Of a DNA stretch of 64,000 nt, positions 23,846-36,073 are shown piece after piece. Position numbers and translations under genes: made by a program. Each line of letters starts with the position of its first letter. Position 1 is the first letter of the stretch. Source of the stretch: Silene conica (Eukaryota; Streptophyta; Magnoliopsida; Caryophyllales; Caryophyllaceae). Where the stretch lies: assembly GCA_029255685.2 (NCBI GenBank), contig CM055312.2:52114202-52178201 (forward strand). The letters are read 5' to 3'. The notes under the pieces are model-generated. The model worked only from the letters and a program-made list of their open reading frames with translations, did no database searches and was not told the origin of the DNA.

Positions 23846-25714
23846 AAAAGTATACAAGGGGAGGCATAAAGATGTATATAATTATAACTCATCAACTTAC
23901 ACAGTTAGTTTGGTTTCATTCTTCGTCTCAATGGCAAAGTTTTGAGGTTAAAGATGTCTACGCAAAGCCCTCGGCATTTTCAAGCCGAATATATATAGCA
24001 GCGACAAATGCAACAAAAGAGGTGATGTGTAAGATTCACACCAATGCAAATGTCGCAAACTCATTTGATTAAACCGATTGCACAACCTAAGTATAAGAGT
24101 CGTACTAGGTCTATTGGAATTAAGATAATAGAATTTTGGCATTAAATTGTATTTGAGGAAATACGGTTATTATATTAAAACATGGTTAATGTTTTGGAAT
24201 GTTCATCTAGAATATTAATTTCTTATTTAGTTTTTTGGTTTTATATTAAATAAAATGTCCACAAAGCGTGTTATTTCTCTATAGGATTATCAAAAGTGTT
24301 TTGATACGCGGAAAACTATCGGTGAACAAAGATCACAACTTCATTCTTTCCGTAGTCAATATCACTAAATTGGACATAAGTGATACATTGACAGACTAGC
24401 ATGAGATTGTTTGATAGTGCAATTCCATGGACTATGGGAACATGCGGATGTTCACTCAATCACAAAGATATATTGAATATATTGTGATTTGACCAAAGTG
24501 GATTCTAAAGTAGAATGAAATAGGATCATATGAGTTTGTCATTTTTGGTGAGTTACACCTTTAAATTTGGACCACTAATCTAATCAAAGATGGATGGCTG
24601 AGATTCAATGTTGTCCAACTTACAAAAATCTACTTTTTAATTAAATTAGTTCATTATAACTGAACTCTCTTATCTCTGTAAAACTTCTCATTCATCATCG
24701 TTAGTTCTTTTTTTAATTATTAATAAGACGACAGAAATCTACTTTTAGGATTTAAGGTTGCCCAATTTAATGTTTTCGGCAGAAACCAAAAACATCTACG
24801 TAGATTAATAATCAAGTTACACTATATCTTCATCCTACGTACTACTCTTCTTATTTTTTTCCTTCTTGTTCTGATGATTATTTTAGTGATTTTCGTAGTT
24901 ATTGAAATCAAATTAATCGAGTGATGAATTTCGATGATCAAGTGATGAATTCCGATGATCGAGTGATTTTCGAGAAAACTCCAATTTCAGATTTACTCAT
25001 TGAATTCCGTTCCGTAGTAAGTTTTAATGCAATTTAATTTCTTTAATGTTTCAATTCCCTTTCCTTCTTATTCTTGTTGTTTTGATTTATTTACTCTTCC
25101 CTTCAATTGTTATTCCATGAATATGTTGCCTCGCATGAATTTCATTAGATTCATTAGTTTTAATTCTTTAATTATTTATGAGTAGCTAATTCTCATGATT
25201 GGGAATTAGGGGAACCATGGCAAAAATTAGGTTTTTAATGGTTACATGAATTTTGTACCGATCTCAATATTTGTTGTTGAATTCATTCTGCTAGATTGAA
25301 AGATTAGAAGAATTGGTTTAATAATAGATTTAGAATTGCCTTTGAACGAAAGTTTTGTGCTTTTCTAGGAACCCTAAGACCGTAAGGAATTGGATGAATA
25401 TTGACCGACATGCTTATTCACGTCTCTTGAGATTTTATTCATGAGTTGTCTACCCTTTTCTGACTTACCTTAGCCATGGTGAACCGAAGTTTCCAATCAT
25501 TTTTTTACCTTGTTCTAGATTTCTCTTATTTTATCGTCTTAGTTGTTAGTTTCAACAAACATACAAAACCCCTTTTTTATCGTTATTTTAATAGACTTTA
25601 AATTCGCAAACGTAATTAGCTTTGTCTATGTGGTTCGACTCTTACTATCACTATCTATAGTTTTAGTTTTGTTTTTATAAATCTTATCTTTGATACCCAC
25701 AACGACGGGTATCA
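23846..25714 (+). repeat. LTR of Athila-like element D (left arm, 5' part interrupted)
   Basis: Ends in ACGACGGGTATCA at 25714, five bases before the PBS, as in element E. The 5' end is not defined because F sequence adjoins it near 23.85 kb. No reading frame of interest. Confidence 0.65.
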
Positions 25715-25719
25715 AATTT

Positions 25720-25737
25720 TGGCGCCGTTGCCGGGGA
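25720..25737 (+). promoter_or_regulatory. Primer binding site of element D
   Basis: TGGCGCCGTTGCCGGGGA, the PBS characteristic of Athila-group Ty3/gypsy elements (tRNA-Asp type). The same site recurs for E (48290) and F (56900). Confidence 0.9.
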
Positions 25738-25899
25738 GACGGTATAATTTTGTTTGCTAATTTTTAGTTTATTTTCCTTGTCTTAAGGAACCTCGGTTCC
25801 TTAAGATCGTTGCCTACCTTTGCTTCTAGTTTTGTTTTTTGCACAGTTAGAAGACAGGTTTTTAAGAGGAAGGCTTGACTACTCTCATCCAAAGAGATC

Positions 25900-28144
25900 A
25901 TGACTACTATATACGATCACATTCAACCAAAGGTGCAAGATCTACCGAAAGGGTTCAATCTACCTACACCTACTACTGGTTCTTTCGAGCTTCACCCCAA
26001 CTATATCATTTTGGTGGAGCGGAACCAGTTTGCCGGTCTACCAGATGAGGACCCGTTGAAGCATGTAGAAACATTCACGGATTTTTGTTGTTCTATACAT
26101 ATACCGGCTAGGGTAACCCAAGATGAGGTGAAGGCAATGATGTTCTTGTATTCCTTGAAAGATTCTGCACGGGATTGGTACTGCTACCTTGATAGGGTAG
26201 ATGAGAAAGTAACTAATTGGACAACCCTGACATTGGCTTTCTACAAAAAGTATTATCAACTTGCAAAGGCCAATGATTTGAGAAGTCAAATCACAAATTT
26301 TCAACAAGGACCTGATGAAGAATTCTTTGAGGCGTGGGGTCGATTCAAGAAATTGGTTCGGTCTATTCCTCATCACGGTTTCCCACAATGGTACCTTTGC
26401 AACCAATCTTACAATGCTCTATATGACGACTACAAGGTCATACTTGATGCAACTGCCAGTGGGAGGTTCCAAAATAACACCGATCATAAGAAAGGATAGA
26501 ACACCATTGAGGACATGGCAGTTCATAGGGCTGAGTTTAGAAGTTCGCGTGGAAATTCGCGAAGGTTGAATGTAGAAATGGGTCGCGTTTTAGCTCTTGA
26601 GACATCCGTTGAAGCTCGTTTTGAAAGGCTTGAGGCAGCCTAGCTGAGGCAAGAGAATTCGAACCAAATTACTACGGTTGAAAACACGAGTGAAACGGTG
26701 GAGTTAAGGGAGTTAGTTCAAGCCATCATGACTCAAATGTTGGAAATGGAAAGGGCTCAAGTTGCATCATTGAAGACCTTTGAGAGCCAATATAATTAGC
26801 AATCCTAGTTGCTAATCAGATTGCTAACTCTCCGAGCAAGTGTGAGAGTCATGTAGAGACGATTAATGCCATTAATCTCCGAAGCGGTCTTTCATATGAT
26901 GGACCGGCATCCCATGAGAAATCTGATAAAGTTTCTGATACGGAAACTAATTTCGTCCCCAGTAAATTCGGTCGACCGACCAACATCCACGGTCGATCGA
27001 CCGACATACCTGATGACTCGTCAGTTTCTGGAAAACAAAAACCTTCTAACCTTAGTTCGACCGGTCGACTGACTGACATTCTTGGTCGACCGACCAAGGC
27101 GCCTGAGCAAAACACAGATTCATCTGTTGACATGCATGATTCTTCTCTCATCAATGACCTAACGGAGATCCCATAGTTAAAGAAGCAGAAGATTGTTGAA
27201 CCTACGACAAGTGTTGCAGTTCCGTATCCGGAGCGATTGAAGAACTCGAAAGCGGAACGGAAGATTGGTAAGTTCTTGGAGATGGTGAAGAACCTCGAGG
27301 AAACCATTGCATTCACTGATCTAATTACCCAGGTACCTTCTTACGCTAAGTTTATGAAAGATATTTTGAGTCGTAAGAGGAATTTTCAGGATGAAGGTGA
27401 TATTGCTTTTGTGGAAGAATGTAATGTTCTTTCACAAAACAATATTCCACCTAAATTAAAAGACCCAGATAGTTTTTCTATCCCATGCACCATAGGTAAC
27501 CATGTGATTGACAAAGCCCTTTGTGATCTAGGTGCTAGTGTCAGTGTTATGCCATAGTCAGTGTGTGAAAGACTTAATATAGGTAGACTTAAGGTCACCA
27601 ATATTACTCTTCAGATGGCAGATAGATCCACTCAAAGACCTTTAGGAGTCTTAGAGGATGTCCCAGTTCGAGTGGGAAAGTTCTTTATTCCTGCCGATTT
27701 CGTAGTTTTAGACATTGCTGAGGATAGTCAGATACCTATCATTTTAGGTAGACCATTTCTACACACAGCTGGGGCTGTGATAGATGTCAAACGCGGGATC
27801 ATAACGTTAGAAGTCGGGGATGACACCATTGAGTTCAGTCTTACCCACAAGGCAACCACACCTGCTGATGATACGTGTTTTTCCATTGATATTGTTGACA
27901 GAAATGTTATCCATAATTGGAGGGAATCCTTAGCCAAGGATCCCTTAGATGATCTGACAATTTTGGATGAGTGTGCAGGTAATCCAGTGGAGAATGCTGT
28001 TGAGCTGGATGTTTTGGAAGCAGCGATAGAGGATCGCGAGCTCACTGAGGAAGAGGATGAGAGGCTTACAAGCTTGGCTAATGCAAATCCGGTAAACACA
28101 TGTTATGCAATTAGCACCGATTCTGTTCATGTTATAGATGTAAA
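25900..28144 (+). pseudogene. Gag-protease of Athila-like element D (left arm)
   Basis: Gag starts MTTIYDHIQPKVQDLPKGF and contains the gag domain (LVERNQFAGLPDEDPLKHVETF ... SARDWYCYLD ... FEAWGRFKKLVRSIPHHGF). TAG at 26497 ends the first frame where E and F continue; further stops and a shift follow near 26641 and 26790. A linker with paired GRPT-coding dyads (26970-27095) follows, then the aspartic protease from about 27237 with active site DLGASVSVMP. A TAG at 27555 replaces the TAT (Tyr) of the right arm. The frame reads ...STDSVHVIDV and is broken at GTAAA (28140-28144) by the gypsy/TRIM block; the RT half resumes at 16819. No zinc knuckle was found. Confidence 0.88.
26970..27095 (+). 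promoter_or_regulatory. Two pairs of GGTCGRYCGACC dyads in D gag linker
   Basis: Pairs at 26970-26981/26991-27002 and 27063-27074/27084-27095, each with a 9-base spacer. The third site is degenerate (GGTCGACTGACT). In frame they encode GRPT-like repeats. Confidence 0.8.
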
Positions 28145-29255
28145 TGTAACACCTCGATTTATTAAGGAGCCTTTGGCAAGACATCCTTAGTAAATTGAGC
28201 TGTTACCATCTCGGAATATCCGAGGTAGTGAATAACAAAGTAAATCAAACCAAAATACTTTATATAAAAACTGATAAAAATAAAACTTCGATGTTACAAA
28301 TGCTACACAGCGGAAACTAAAGTACAACTGATAACTACTAAGTATGTGATCTACATCTAAGTCGGTCCATCCGAGTGCTCACGCCATCCCATGCTCCCAC
28401 AGTACCATCTTTCCTGTCAAAACTGCTCCCCATCACGGATCATCACAGGTGTCACACGAATACACAGGGTCAACCACGAGGTTGAGTAAAGGAAAAGTAA
28501 ACAACCAAACATTACAATAAATAGAAATTCAATCATCCCCACTCCGAATCACAAGGCCCAATTACTCTGCACCGATCACAAAGCCCATTAAATCCGCACC
28601 GATCACAACGCCCATTAACTTCGCACCGATCACAAGACCCATTAACTCCGCACCGATCACAAGACCCATTAACTCCACACCGATCACAAGACCCATTAAC
28701 TCCGCACCGATCACAAGACCCATTAACTCCGCACCGATCACAAGACCCATTAACTCCGCTTCGTCTCGTATCACAGAAATATACAGTCAATTAAATACAA
28801 CATAACACCTTTCATACAATAAGATGTACATAGTTAACATCAGATAATAAACAGATTACTCATCACCATGTATACAATATTCCCCTACCTCAAATAGCAG
28901 AAGTGCAGACAATCCAAAGCTCGCTAGAAATATTCCACGCGAAACCCGTCACCTAAACATGTATACGTATCGAATTAATAAACTTCCCAAACCCCCATAA
29001 GTCAACTTACACTTACTATAATTAGTAACCTTCTACAAGTGGAAAGTTTCTCGAAATGGAAACTTTCCCGAAATAGTAGTTTCCTCAAAACATTAACTTC
29101 CCGACTCATAAACAACCGATTACCGCCCTTCACAAATTAACGACGTTAACATAGATACCATTATTAACATTTACTAATCATGTAATTAATAAAACATTAT
29201 TATAAATAATAATATCCACTATGAGAAATAACAACAACAATATGAATAAAGATAA

Positions 29256-29288
<33 letters not shown>

Positions 29289-30549
29289 ATCCTAATAATA
29301 ATATAGTAACCAACTAACCCGACTAACCCTACCCACGATAACACCCGCGATAACAGCCCCCATCACCACGCGTCTGACACGGCCACCACAACCGACAACC
29401 ACTGTTCCCAAACCCACGACCGCCTGCTCCACCACCTACCCTCGACAACCACTTCGAAAACCGCCGACGAGACCCGCTGCACCAACCCCTTCGACAACAC
29501 CCTCCATGTAACCCACCTGCAACTACCACAATTACCACCCCCTACGTCGTTCTTACGCAACGGTGGTACCACCGTGTCGACCTCCCCCGAGTCAACAGTG
29601 GTACCACCCCCAGACACCCCTGTTCAAACTAACACCCGATACACGCTGAAAACGAATACCCCTATTTCCGGCGACGCTCCGACGTTGCATCACCGTGACT
29701 AACATTAAACCCCTACCCCGACTACCACAAGCACATACGCACAATAATAAACCGATAACTGGACGAACTACCCATAGACAGAATACAAAACGCTATACAA
29801 CCCTACAACACGGCTGACATACCTGTTTTACGACTCGAATCGAGAAGCCCTAGACCGTCTTAAACCCGTCGTGCAAGGTTCCGTTATCCTCTCTGATGTG
29901 GTGGCTGAAACGTGGGGTGAAGGTTGTGTAAGGATTGGGTTTGAAGTAGGGTAGAAAAGGAGTTAAAATGAGGCGGCAGGGAGGGAGCTTATCATGAGCG
30001 TGAGGGTTTGTAGTAGGTTTGTAGTAATAGGTATACACGAGCAGATTGCAAAACATTTGGGTCGGGTGAAACGTTTTACTCGGCCCATTTATACACACCA
30101 TCCCTCATCTTAATTATTATAACACGTAACATTATTATTAACTTAGTTGATATGCTTACGCTAGCGATAAATATAGTACGATAACATAATATAAGGCTTA
30201 TAACAATAAATTTCGAGTCACAACCCGAGTTTCGATACTAACTTAATTATCAAAACATCGATGTACATTATAAAAATCGCACTTAACGAGTATATTTATA
30301 AATAATATTATTATTATAACAAACTACGAATACGAACTATGAAAATACGAGATATTAGACGCATATCGAGGTCCGAGCGTCTATTCAAAACATGATCTAT
30401 TAACTGACTCTTATACTCGACCCTTCCCTTAACAACATATAAAGAAATATAACACTAGTTCGATAAATAAATTATCGAGTATAACGCTAAATGGTGACCA
30501 ACACGTCAAAATAAACAATAACCTTAACAATAAAATACGAGGTATTACA
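28145..30549 (-). repeat. Full-length LTR of a Tekay/Del-like Ty3/gypsy element (minus orientation)
   Basis: About 2.4 kb. On the minus strand it starts TGTAATACCTCG at 30549 and ends CGAGGTGTTACA at 28145. Upstream of its start lie a purine tract and hairpin (30550-30586), so this is a 3' LTR. The solo copy at 46664-56811, bounded by a TSD, confirms both ends. No PBS follows 28145; D protease does. GC-rich stretches near 29.3-29.7 kb leave long chance frames without family resemblance. Confidence 0.85.
28555..28762 (-). repeat. 27-bp minisatellite in gypsy LTR (P2 left)
   Basis: About eight units of the 27-bp repeat, inverted relative to 15845-16050. Confidence 0.9.
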
Positions 30550-30710
30550 GTCTTCCCTCCTTAAAATGAACTTCGTCCCGAAGTTCACCACCCCATAGTC
30601 AACAAACATGTTAAATGTGACACCACATTACATCTAAAACTGATAAGAGTACTTTAAAACCCAAAATGTTACATTCTACCCTCGTTAAGAAAACTTTGTC
30701 CTCAAAGTTT
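30550..30710 (-). promoter_or_regulatory. Tandem polypurine-tract/hairpin modules
   Basis: Module 1: stem GAACTTCG/CGAAGTTC (30568-30586, loop GGA on the minus strand), then 18 bases with AAGGAGGGAAGAC, then LTR start TGTAATACC. Module 2: stem AAACTTTG/CAAAGTTT (30691-30710, loop AGGA), then 17 bases with ACGAGGGTAGAA, then TGTAACATTTTGG. Only module 1 borders a true LTR. Confidence 0.75.
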
Positions 30711-32047
30711 AACGTATACTACATTATAGAATACTTCACGAAATAAAATAAAATGCACAACAGAAGCAATCAGGAGTATCATAGGTATTCACACAATCAC
30801 GACATGTCAAAAGCCATGTCATAAATCATTAAGATTTTACAATCCTATCCTCCTTAGAGCATGGTTACGTCCCCGTAACCCCATTATAAAATTCCAGCCA
30901 TTACTCCGTCTTACCATTACTCTATCTCATAAAATCTTACTCTAAGAAGCCAAGTATTGTATTATCATCGTCGAACTTAAGACCAAAGACAAGGGGTGAG
31001 TGAACTGGCGGAATAAAACCGCAAATCAACACTTCCATTTCAATTTCGATTTCAAACTCCGAATATAACTCAATAACCAAGGTCACACTCGACCATAAAC
31101 ACGGTATGACAGAACGGTCACATAACTCATAACTCAGTACTAGTGACCAATCCTCATCTCAACTCCAATACCAATATTGTCAAATATTCCCTTAAAGGAA
31201 CTATTCAACACTTAGAGAGTCAAACTCTAAGCTACTCACCCATGAGTCAAGGTCAAAGAATACGACAATTCGATAAAATACTGAACTGCAATCTCAAACT
31301 CAATACAAATCAATCATGGCCTTTGTTCCAGACTCACGGGCAACTCAATCTCATCAGTACTTACCTTCCAAGTTCTTTGACATAATTGTATGTATATATA
31401 CTGTTCCACAGTTCATAACATACGGATCCGGACACTATACCAAGCCAACCTAATACAAAACTATTATGCATAAACAACTAATCGATTACCAAAAGTTTAC
31501 CGCTCTCACAACAAAAGAGTTATCGTATCAATACAAGATTTTAACTATCAAAATAAAAGGACAATTACTAAAATTTAATTCAAATAAGTACTCAAAAGAG
31601 ACTCATAGCTAGTATCATGTACTCATACAACCTCAAGAAATAACAAGAGTATTAGGATCTGTAGAACTCGGGTTACACAGTAAGACAGAATCTGAGTAGA
31701 TAACACTTACACACCCATGAAATTCAACGCAAAGCTAGTATATACAACAACATAAATAGTCAAGAAACTCATAGTTCATAATTGGCAATTTAAAACGTTT
31801 CATGTTCATAAACATATTTTTGAAGCAAAACCATATTAAGGAGAAGACATAGTGCAACATTAATTAACGTAATTAAACATGGAACATGGACATATTTCAC
31901 AAGACATACCTAACTCAGAGACACACAAAATCGTTTAACATTCCCAGATATCAATTAGTTACTAAATTAACTCAGGTACATTGCCCGTTCATTCATATTA
32001 CATTATTTATCATAAGACTAATAAAATATATGTCTTGCAACATAAGG
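30550..32047 (-). other. 3' internal region of the Tekay/Del-like gypsy element
   Basis: Non-coding sequence upstream of the 3' LTR on the minus strand. Two hairpin-plus-purine-tract modules lie at its LTR end. From 30.7 to 32.0 kb I see no integrase, chromodomain or other coding signal, so only the tail beyond pol remains. Its segment 30771-30880 recurs inverted at the centre of P1. Confidence 0.65.
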
Positions 32048-33341
32048 TGGTTACGTCCCCAAACCCAGGTGGTGGAGCAGGCGGTCGTGGGTTTGGGAAC
32101 GGTGGTTGTCGGTTGTGGTGGCCGTGTCACACGCGTGGTGATGGGGGCTGTTACCGCGGGTGTTATCGTGGGTAGGGTTAGTCGGGTTAGTTGGTTACTA
32201 TATTATTATTAGGATATTATTATTATTATTAGTAGTAGTAGTAGTATTATTATTTTATCTTTATTCATATTGTTGTTGTTGTTATTTCTCATAATGGATA
32301 TTATTATTTATAATAATGTTTTATTAATTACATGATTAGTAAATGTTAATAATGGTATCTATGTTAACGTCGTTAATTTGTGAAGGGCGGTAATTGGTTG
32401 TTTATGAGTCGGGAAGTTAATGTTTTGAGGAAACTACTATTTCGGGAAAGTTTCCATTTCGAGAAACTTTCCACTTGTAGAAGGTTACTAATTATAGTAA
32501 GTGTAAGTTGACTTATGGGGGTTTGGGAAGTTTATTAATTCGTTACGTATACATGTTTAGGTGACGGGTTTCGCGTGGAATATTTCTAGCGAGCTTTGGA
32601 TTGTCTGCACTTATGCTATTTGAGGTAGGGGAATACTGTATACATGGTGATGAGTAATCTGTTTATTATCTGATGTTAACTATGTACATCTTATTGTATG
32701 AAAGGTGTTTTGTTGTATTTAATTGACTGTATATTTCTGTGATACGAGACGATGCGGAGTTAATGGGTCTTGTGATCGGTGCGGAGTTAATGGGTCTTGT
32801 GATCGGTGCGGAGTTAATGGGTCTTGTGATCGGTGCGGAGTTAATGGGTCTTGTGATCGGTGCGAAGTTAATGGGCGTTGTGATCGGTGCGGATTTAATG
32901 GGCTTTGTGATCGGTGCAGAGTAATTGGGCCTTGTGATTCGGAGTGGGGATGATTGAATTTCTATTTATTGTAATGTTTGGTTGTTTACTTTTCCTTTAC
33001 TCAACCTCGTGGTTGACCCTGTGTATTCGTGTGACACCTGTGATGATCCGTGATGGGGAGCAGTTTTGACAGGAAAGATGGTACTGTGGGAGCATGGGAT
33101 GGCGTGAGCACTCGGATGGACCGACTTAGATGTAGATCACATACTTAGTAGTTATCAGTTGTACTTTAGTTTCCGCTGTGTAGCATTTGTAACATCGAAG
33201 TTTTATTTTTATCAGTTTTTATATAAAGTATTTTGGTTTGATTTACTTTGTTATTCACTACCTCGGATATTCCGAGATGGTAACAGCTCAATTTACTGAG
33301 GATGTCTTGCCAAAGGCTCCTTAATAAATCGAGGTGTTACA
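32048..33341 (+). repeat. 5'-truncated gypsy LTR (plus orientation), P2 right arm
   Basis: Inverted copy of the 3' half of 28145-30549, ending CGAGGTGTTACA at 33341 and followed by TTTAC and D protease in minus orientation. Its first 20 bases (GGTTACGTCCCCAAACCC) match the end of the LTR part of P1-left rather than P2-left. Confidence 0.82.
32752..32935 (+). repeat. 27-bp minisatellite in gypsy LTR (P2 right)
   Basis: About seven units, one fewer than the mirror array at 28555-28762, with the last three diverged. Confidence 0.9.
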
Positions 33342-34775
33342 TTTACATCTATAACATGAACAGAATCGGTGCTAATTGCATAACATGTGTTTACCGGATT
33401 TGCATTAGCCAAGCTTGTAAGCCTCTCATCCTCTTCCTCAGTGAGCTCGCGATCCTCTATCGCTGCTTCCAAAACATCCAGCTCAACAGCATTCTCCACT
33501 GGATTACCTGCACACTCATCCAAAATTGTCAGATCATCTAAGGGATCCTTGGCTAAGGATTCCCTCCAATTATGGATAACATTTCTGTCAACAATATCAA
33601 TGGAAAAACACGTATCATCAGCAGGTGTGGTTGCCTTGTGGGCAAGACTGAACTCAATGGTGTCATCCCCGACTTCTAATGTTATGATCCCGCGTTTGAC
33701 ATCTATCACAACCCCAGCTGTGTGTAGAAATGGTCTACCTAAAATGATAGGTATTTGACTATCCTCAGCAATGTCTAAAACTACGAAATCGGCAGGAATA
33801 AAGAACTTTCCCACTCGAACTGGGACATCCTCTAAGACTCCTAAAGGTCTTTGAGTGGATCTATCTGTCATCTGAAGAGTAATATTGGTGACCTTAAGTC
33901 TACCTATATTAAGTCTTTCACACACTGAATATGGCATAACACTGACACTAGCCCCTAGATCACAAAGGGCTTTCTCAATCACATGGTTACCTATGGTGCA
34001 TGGGATAGAAAAACTATCTGGGTCTTTTAATTTAGGTGGAATATTGTTTTGTGAAAGAACATTACATTCTTCCACAAAAGTAATATCACCTTCATCCTGA
34101 AAATTCCTCTTACGACTCAAAATATCTTTCATAAACTTAGCGTAAGAAGGTACCTGGCTAATTAGATCAGTGAATGCAATGGTTACCTCGAGGTTCTTCA
34201 CCATCTCCAAGAACTTACCAAACTTCCGTTCTGCTTTCGAGTTCTTCAATCGCTCCGGATACGGAACTGCAACACTTGCCGTAGGTTCAACAATCTTCTG
34301 CTTCTTTAACTATAGGATCTCCGTTAGGTCATTGATGAGAGAAGAATCATGCAAGTCAAGAGATGAATCCGTGTTTTGCTCAGGCGCCTTGGTCGGTCGA
34401 CCAAGAATGTCAGTCGGTCGACCGGTCGAACTAAGGTTAGAAGGTTTTTGTTTTCCAGAAACTGACGAGTCATCAGGTGTGTCGGTCGATCGACCGTGGA
34501 TGTTGGTCGGTCGACCAAATTTACTGGGGACGAAATTAGTTTCCGCATCAGAAACTTTATCAGATTTCTCCTGGAATGCCGGTCCATCATATGAAAGACC
34601 GCTTCGGAGATTAATGGCATTAATCGTCTCTACAGGACTCTCACACTTGCTCGGAGAGTTAGCAATCTGATTAGCAACTAGGATTGCTAATTGGCTCTCA
34701 AAGGTCTTCAATGATGCAACTTGAGCCCTTTCCATTTCCAACATTTGAGTCATGATGGCTTGAACTAACCCCCTT
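33342..34775 (-). pseudogene. Gag C-terminus and protease of element D (right arm), 3' of element 3 insertion
   Basis: Protease frame from 34249 to 33293 is open and longer than in the left arm: MPYSVCERLNIG has Tyr where the left arm has TAG. Active site DLGASVSVMP and flap-side motif PIILGRPFLHTAG are intact. The gag linker (34753-34310) is in the same frame, separated from the protease by one TAG (34310-34312). The frame runs across the end of D sequence into the gypsy LTR. The upstream gag part is 42691-43500, separated by element 3. Confidence 0.87.
34391..34516 (-). promoter_or_regulatory. Two pairs of dyads in D gag linker (right arm)
   Basis: Pairs at 34391-34402/34412-34423 and 34484-34495/34505-34516, all with 9-base spacers. 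The cores GGTCGGTCGACC, AGTCGGTCGACC and GGTCGATCGACC vary at the central RY step and the first base. Confidence 0.8.
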
Positions 34776-36059
34776 TGTTGGGAAATGTGTCCTCAACAAT
34801 AGTGCGATCACGTAATTAAATCTCATGACGAGAATGCGCAAGGGATGATACGAATTATTAGTCAACTGACCAACATTAATCGGTAATGATTGGCTAGCTA
34901 GAGTTTGACATTACTGTCGTATGACGGTGATGGTCAGTTGATCCCTTTAGGTCACACCTTTAGGACAATTCCCTTAATTGATAAATTGATCAAATGTATA
35001 TTGATACGATTTGATCATATTCCTTAAACTCGTATATCGAGAAATTAGAGGTTAAATCTTAATGTAAGATTTATGTTTAAAATTGAAATGTGTCAATTGT
35101 TAAACAGTAAACGATATTTTATTATATCGAAATTAGAATGAATTGGGTTATAATTATTACAAAGGTTGTAAATCGTATTGACGATAATTGTAAATAATCA
35201 TTTTATAATTGTAATTTCGAATTACTTGTCAATTAATAAATATGATTTATTTGATACAATATTTATACGATAAATATTTATATGTTTTGTATAATTGTAA
35301 TTTTATTACCTTATGACATATAAGATGTCACACATTGTACAAATTATACAATTGACAAGTTTATAAAATGAAATCCATTTTATGGATTAAGTGGGACGGA
35401 TAAATGGAGGTGGTTATGTAGATGATTAGTGTGTTTAATACACCATAATCATTATGCTTAGACAAAGGCCTTGGAAACATTACCTAAGCAACCCTAAGAA
35501 GCATGGGTAAGAGAAGTTGTCTCCCCTTTTGCTCTTCTCCATATCCGGCCAACACACAACCCAAGCACCACTTGTTTTATATGTGTGTTGCTCACAAAAT
35601 CAATTCATTCCTAATGTTGGATAATTTTCTAAGTGTAGAAAAATAAAAAAAAAACTCTCTTCTCCTCTTAGCCGAAAATTCACTAAGTAAGAGAGATTTT
35701 ACAACCTCTAATATATTATTATAAGATAATAAAATCATACTATTTGTAGTATTCAAACAACATTCTAATAAGAGTGATTAGAATAAGTTTAAGGAGAAAA
35801 CCGATTTTGTAACTAGCTCGTTCAAGTCTCGGTTGATTGAGGGGTTGTCTTGGTGCATCCAAAGGAGGTATTCTATTTTGGGTACTCGGAGGATCATCCT
35901 TGCTAAACATTTGGACCGTGTGTAAGGGTTCAAATACTCTCCTTATTTCCGCATTATTAGCATGCATAAGATCGTTTTAACATGTAAATTAATATGTTAA
36001 TCACAAGGTTAGTTTAGTATGACTAAAATTAGTTTATGAGCAACTAATAGAACCTAACA
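34776..36059 (+). repeat. 5' LTR of TR-GAG element 3
   Basis: TGTTGGG...CCTAACA, 1284 bp, followed by two bases and the PBS. Confidence 0.95.
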
Positions 36060-36061
36060 AT

Positions 36062-36073
36062 TGGTATCAGAGC
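36062..36073 (+). promoter_or_regulatory. Primer binding site of element 3
   Basis: TGGTATCAGAGC, complementary to initiator tRNA-Met. Confidence 0.95.

Noticed and set aside
28533-28790. Long frames rich in NGSCDRCGV or GLVIGAELM repeats as small Cys-rich proteins
   Set aside because: They are translations of the 27-bp minisatellite in two frames; both strands and all copies show the same artefact.
29329-29617. Gly/Val-rich open frames in the gypsy LTR
   Set aside because: GC-rich LTR sequence with no start context, no conservation of frame between copies and no family resemblance.
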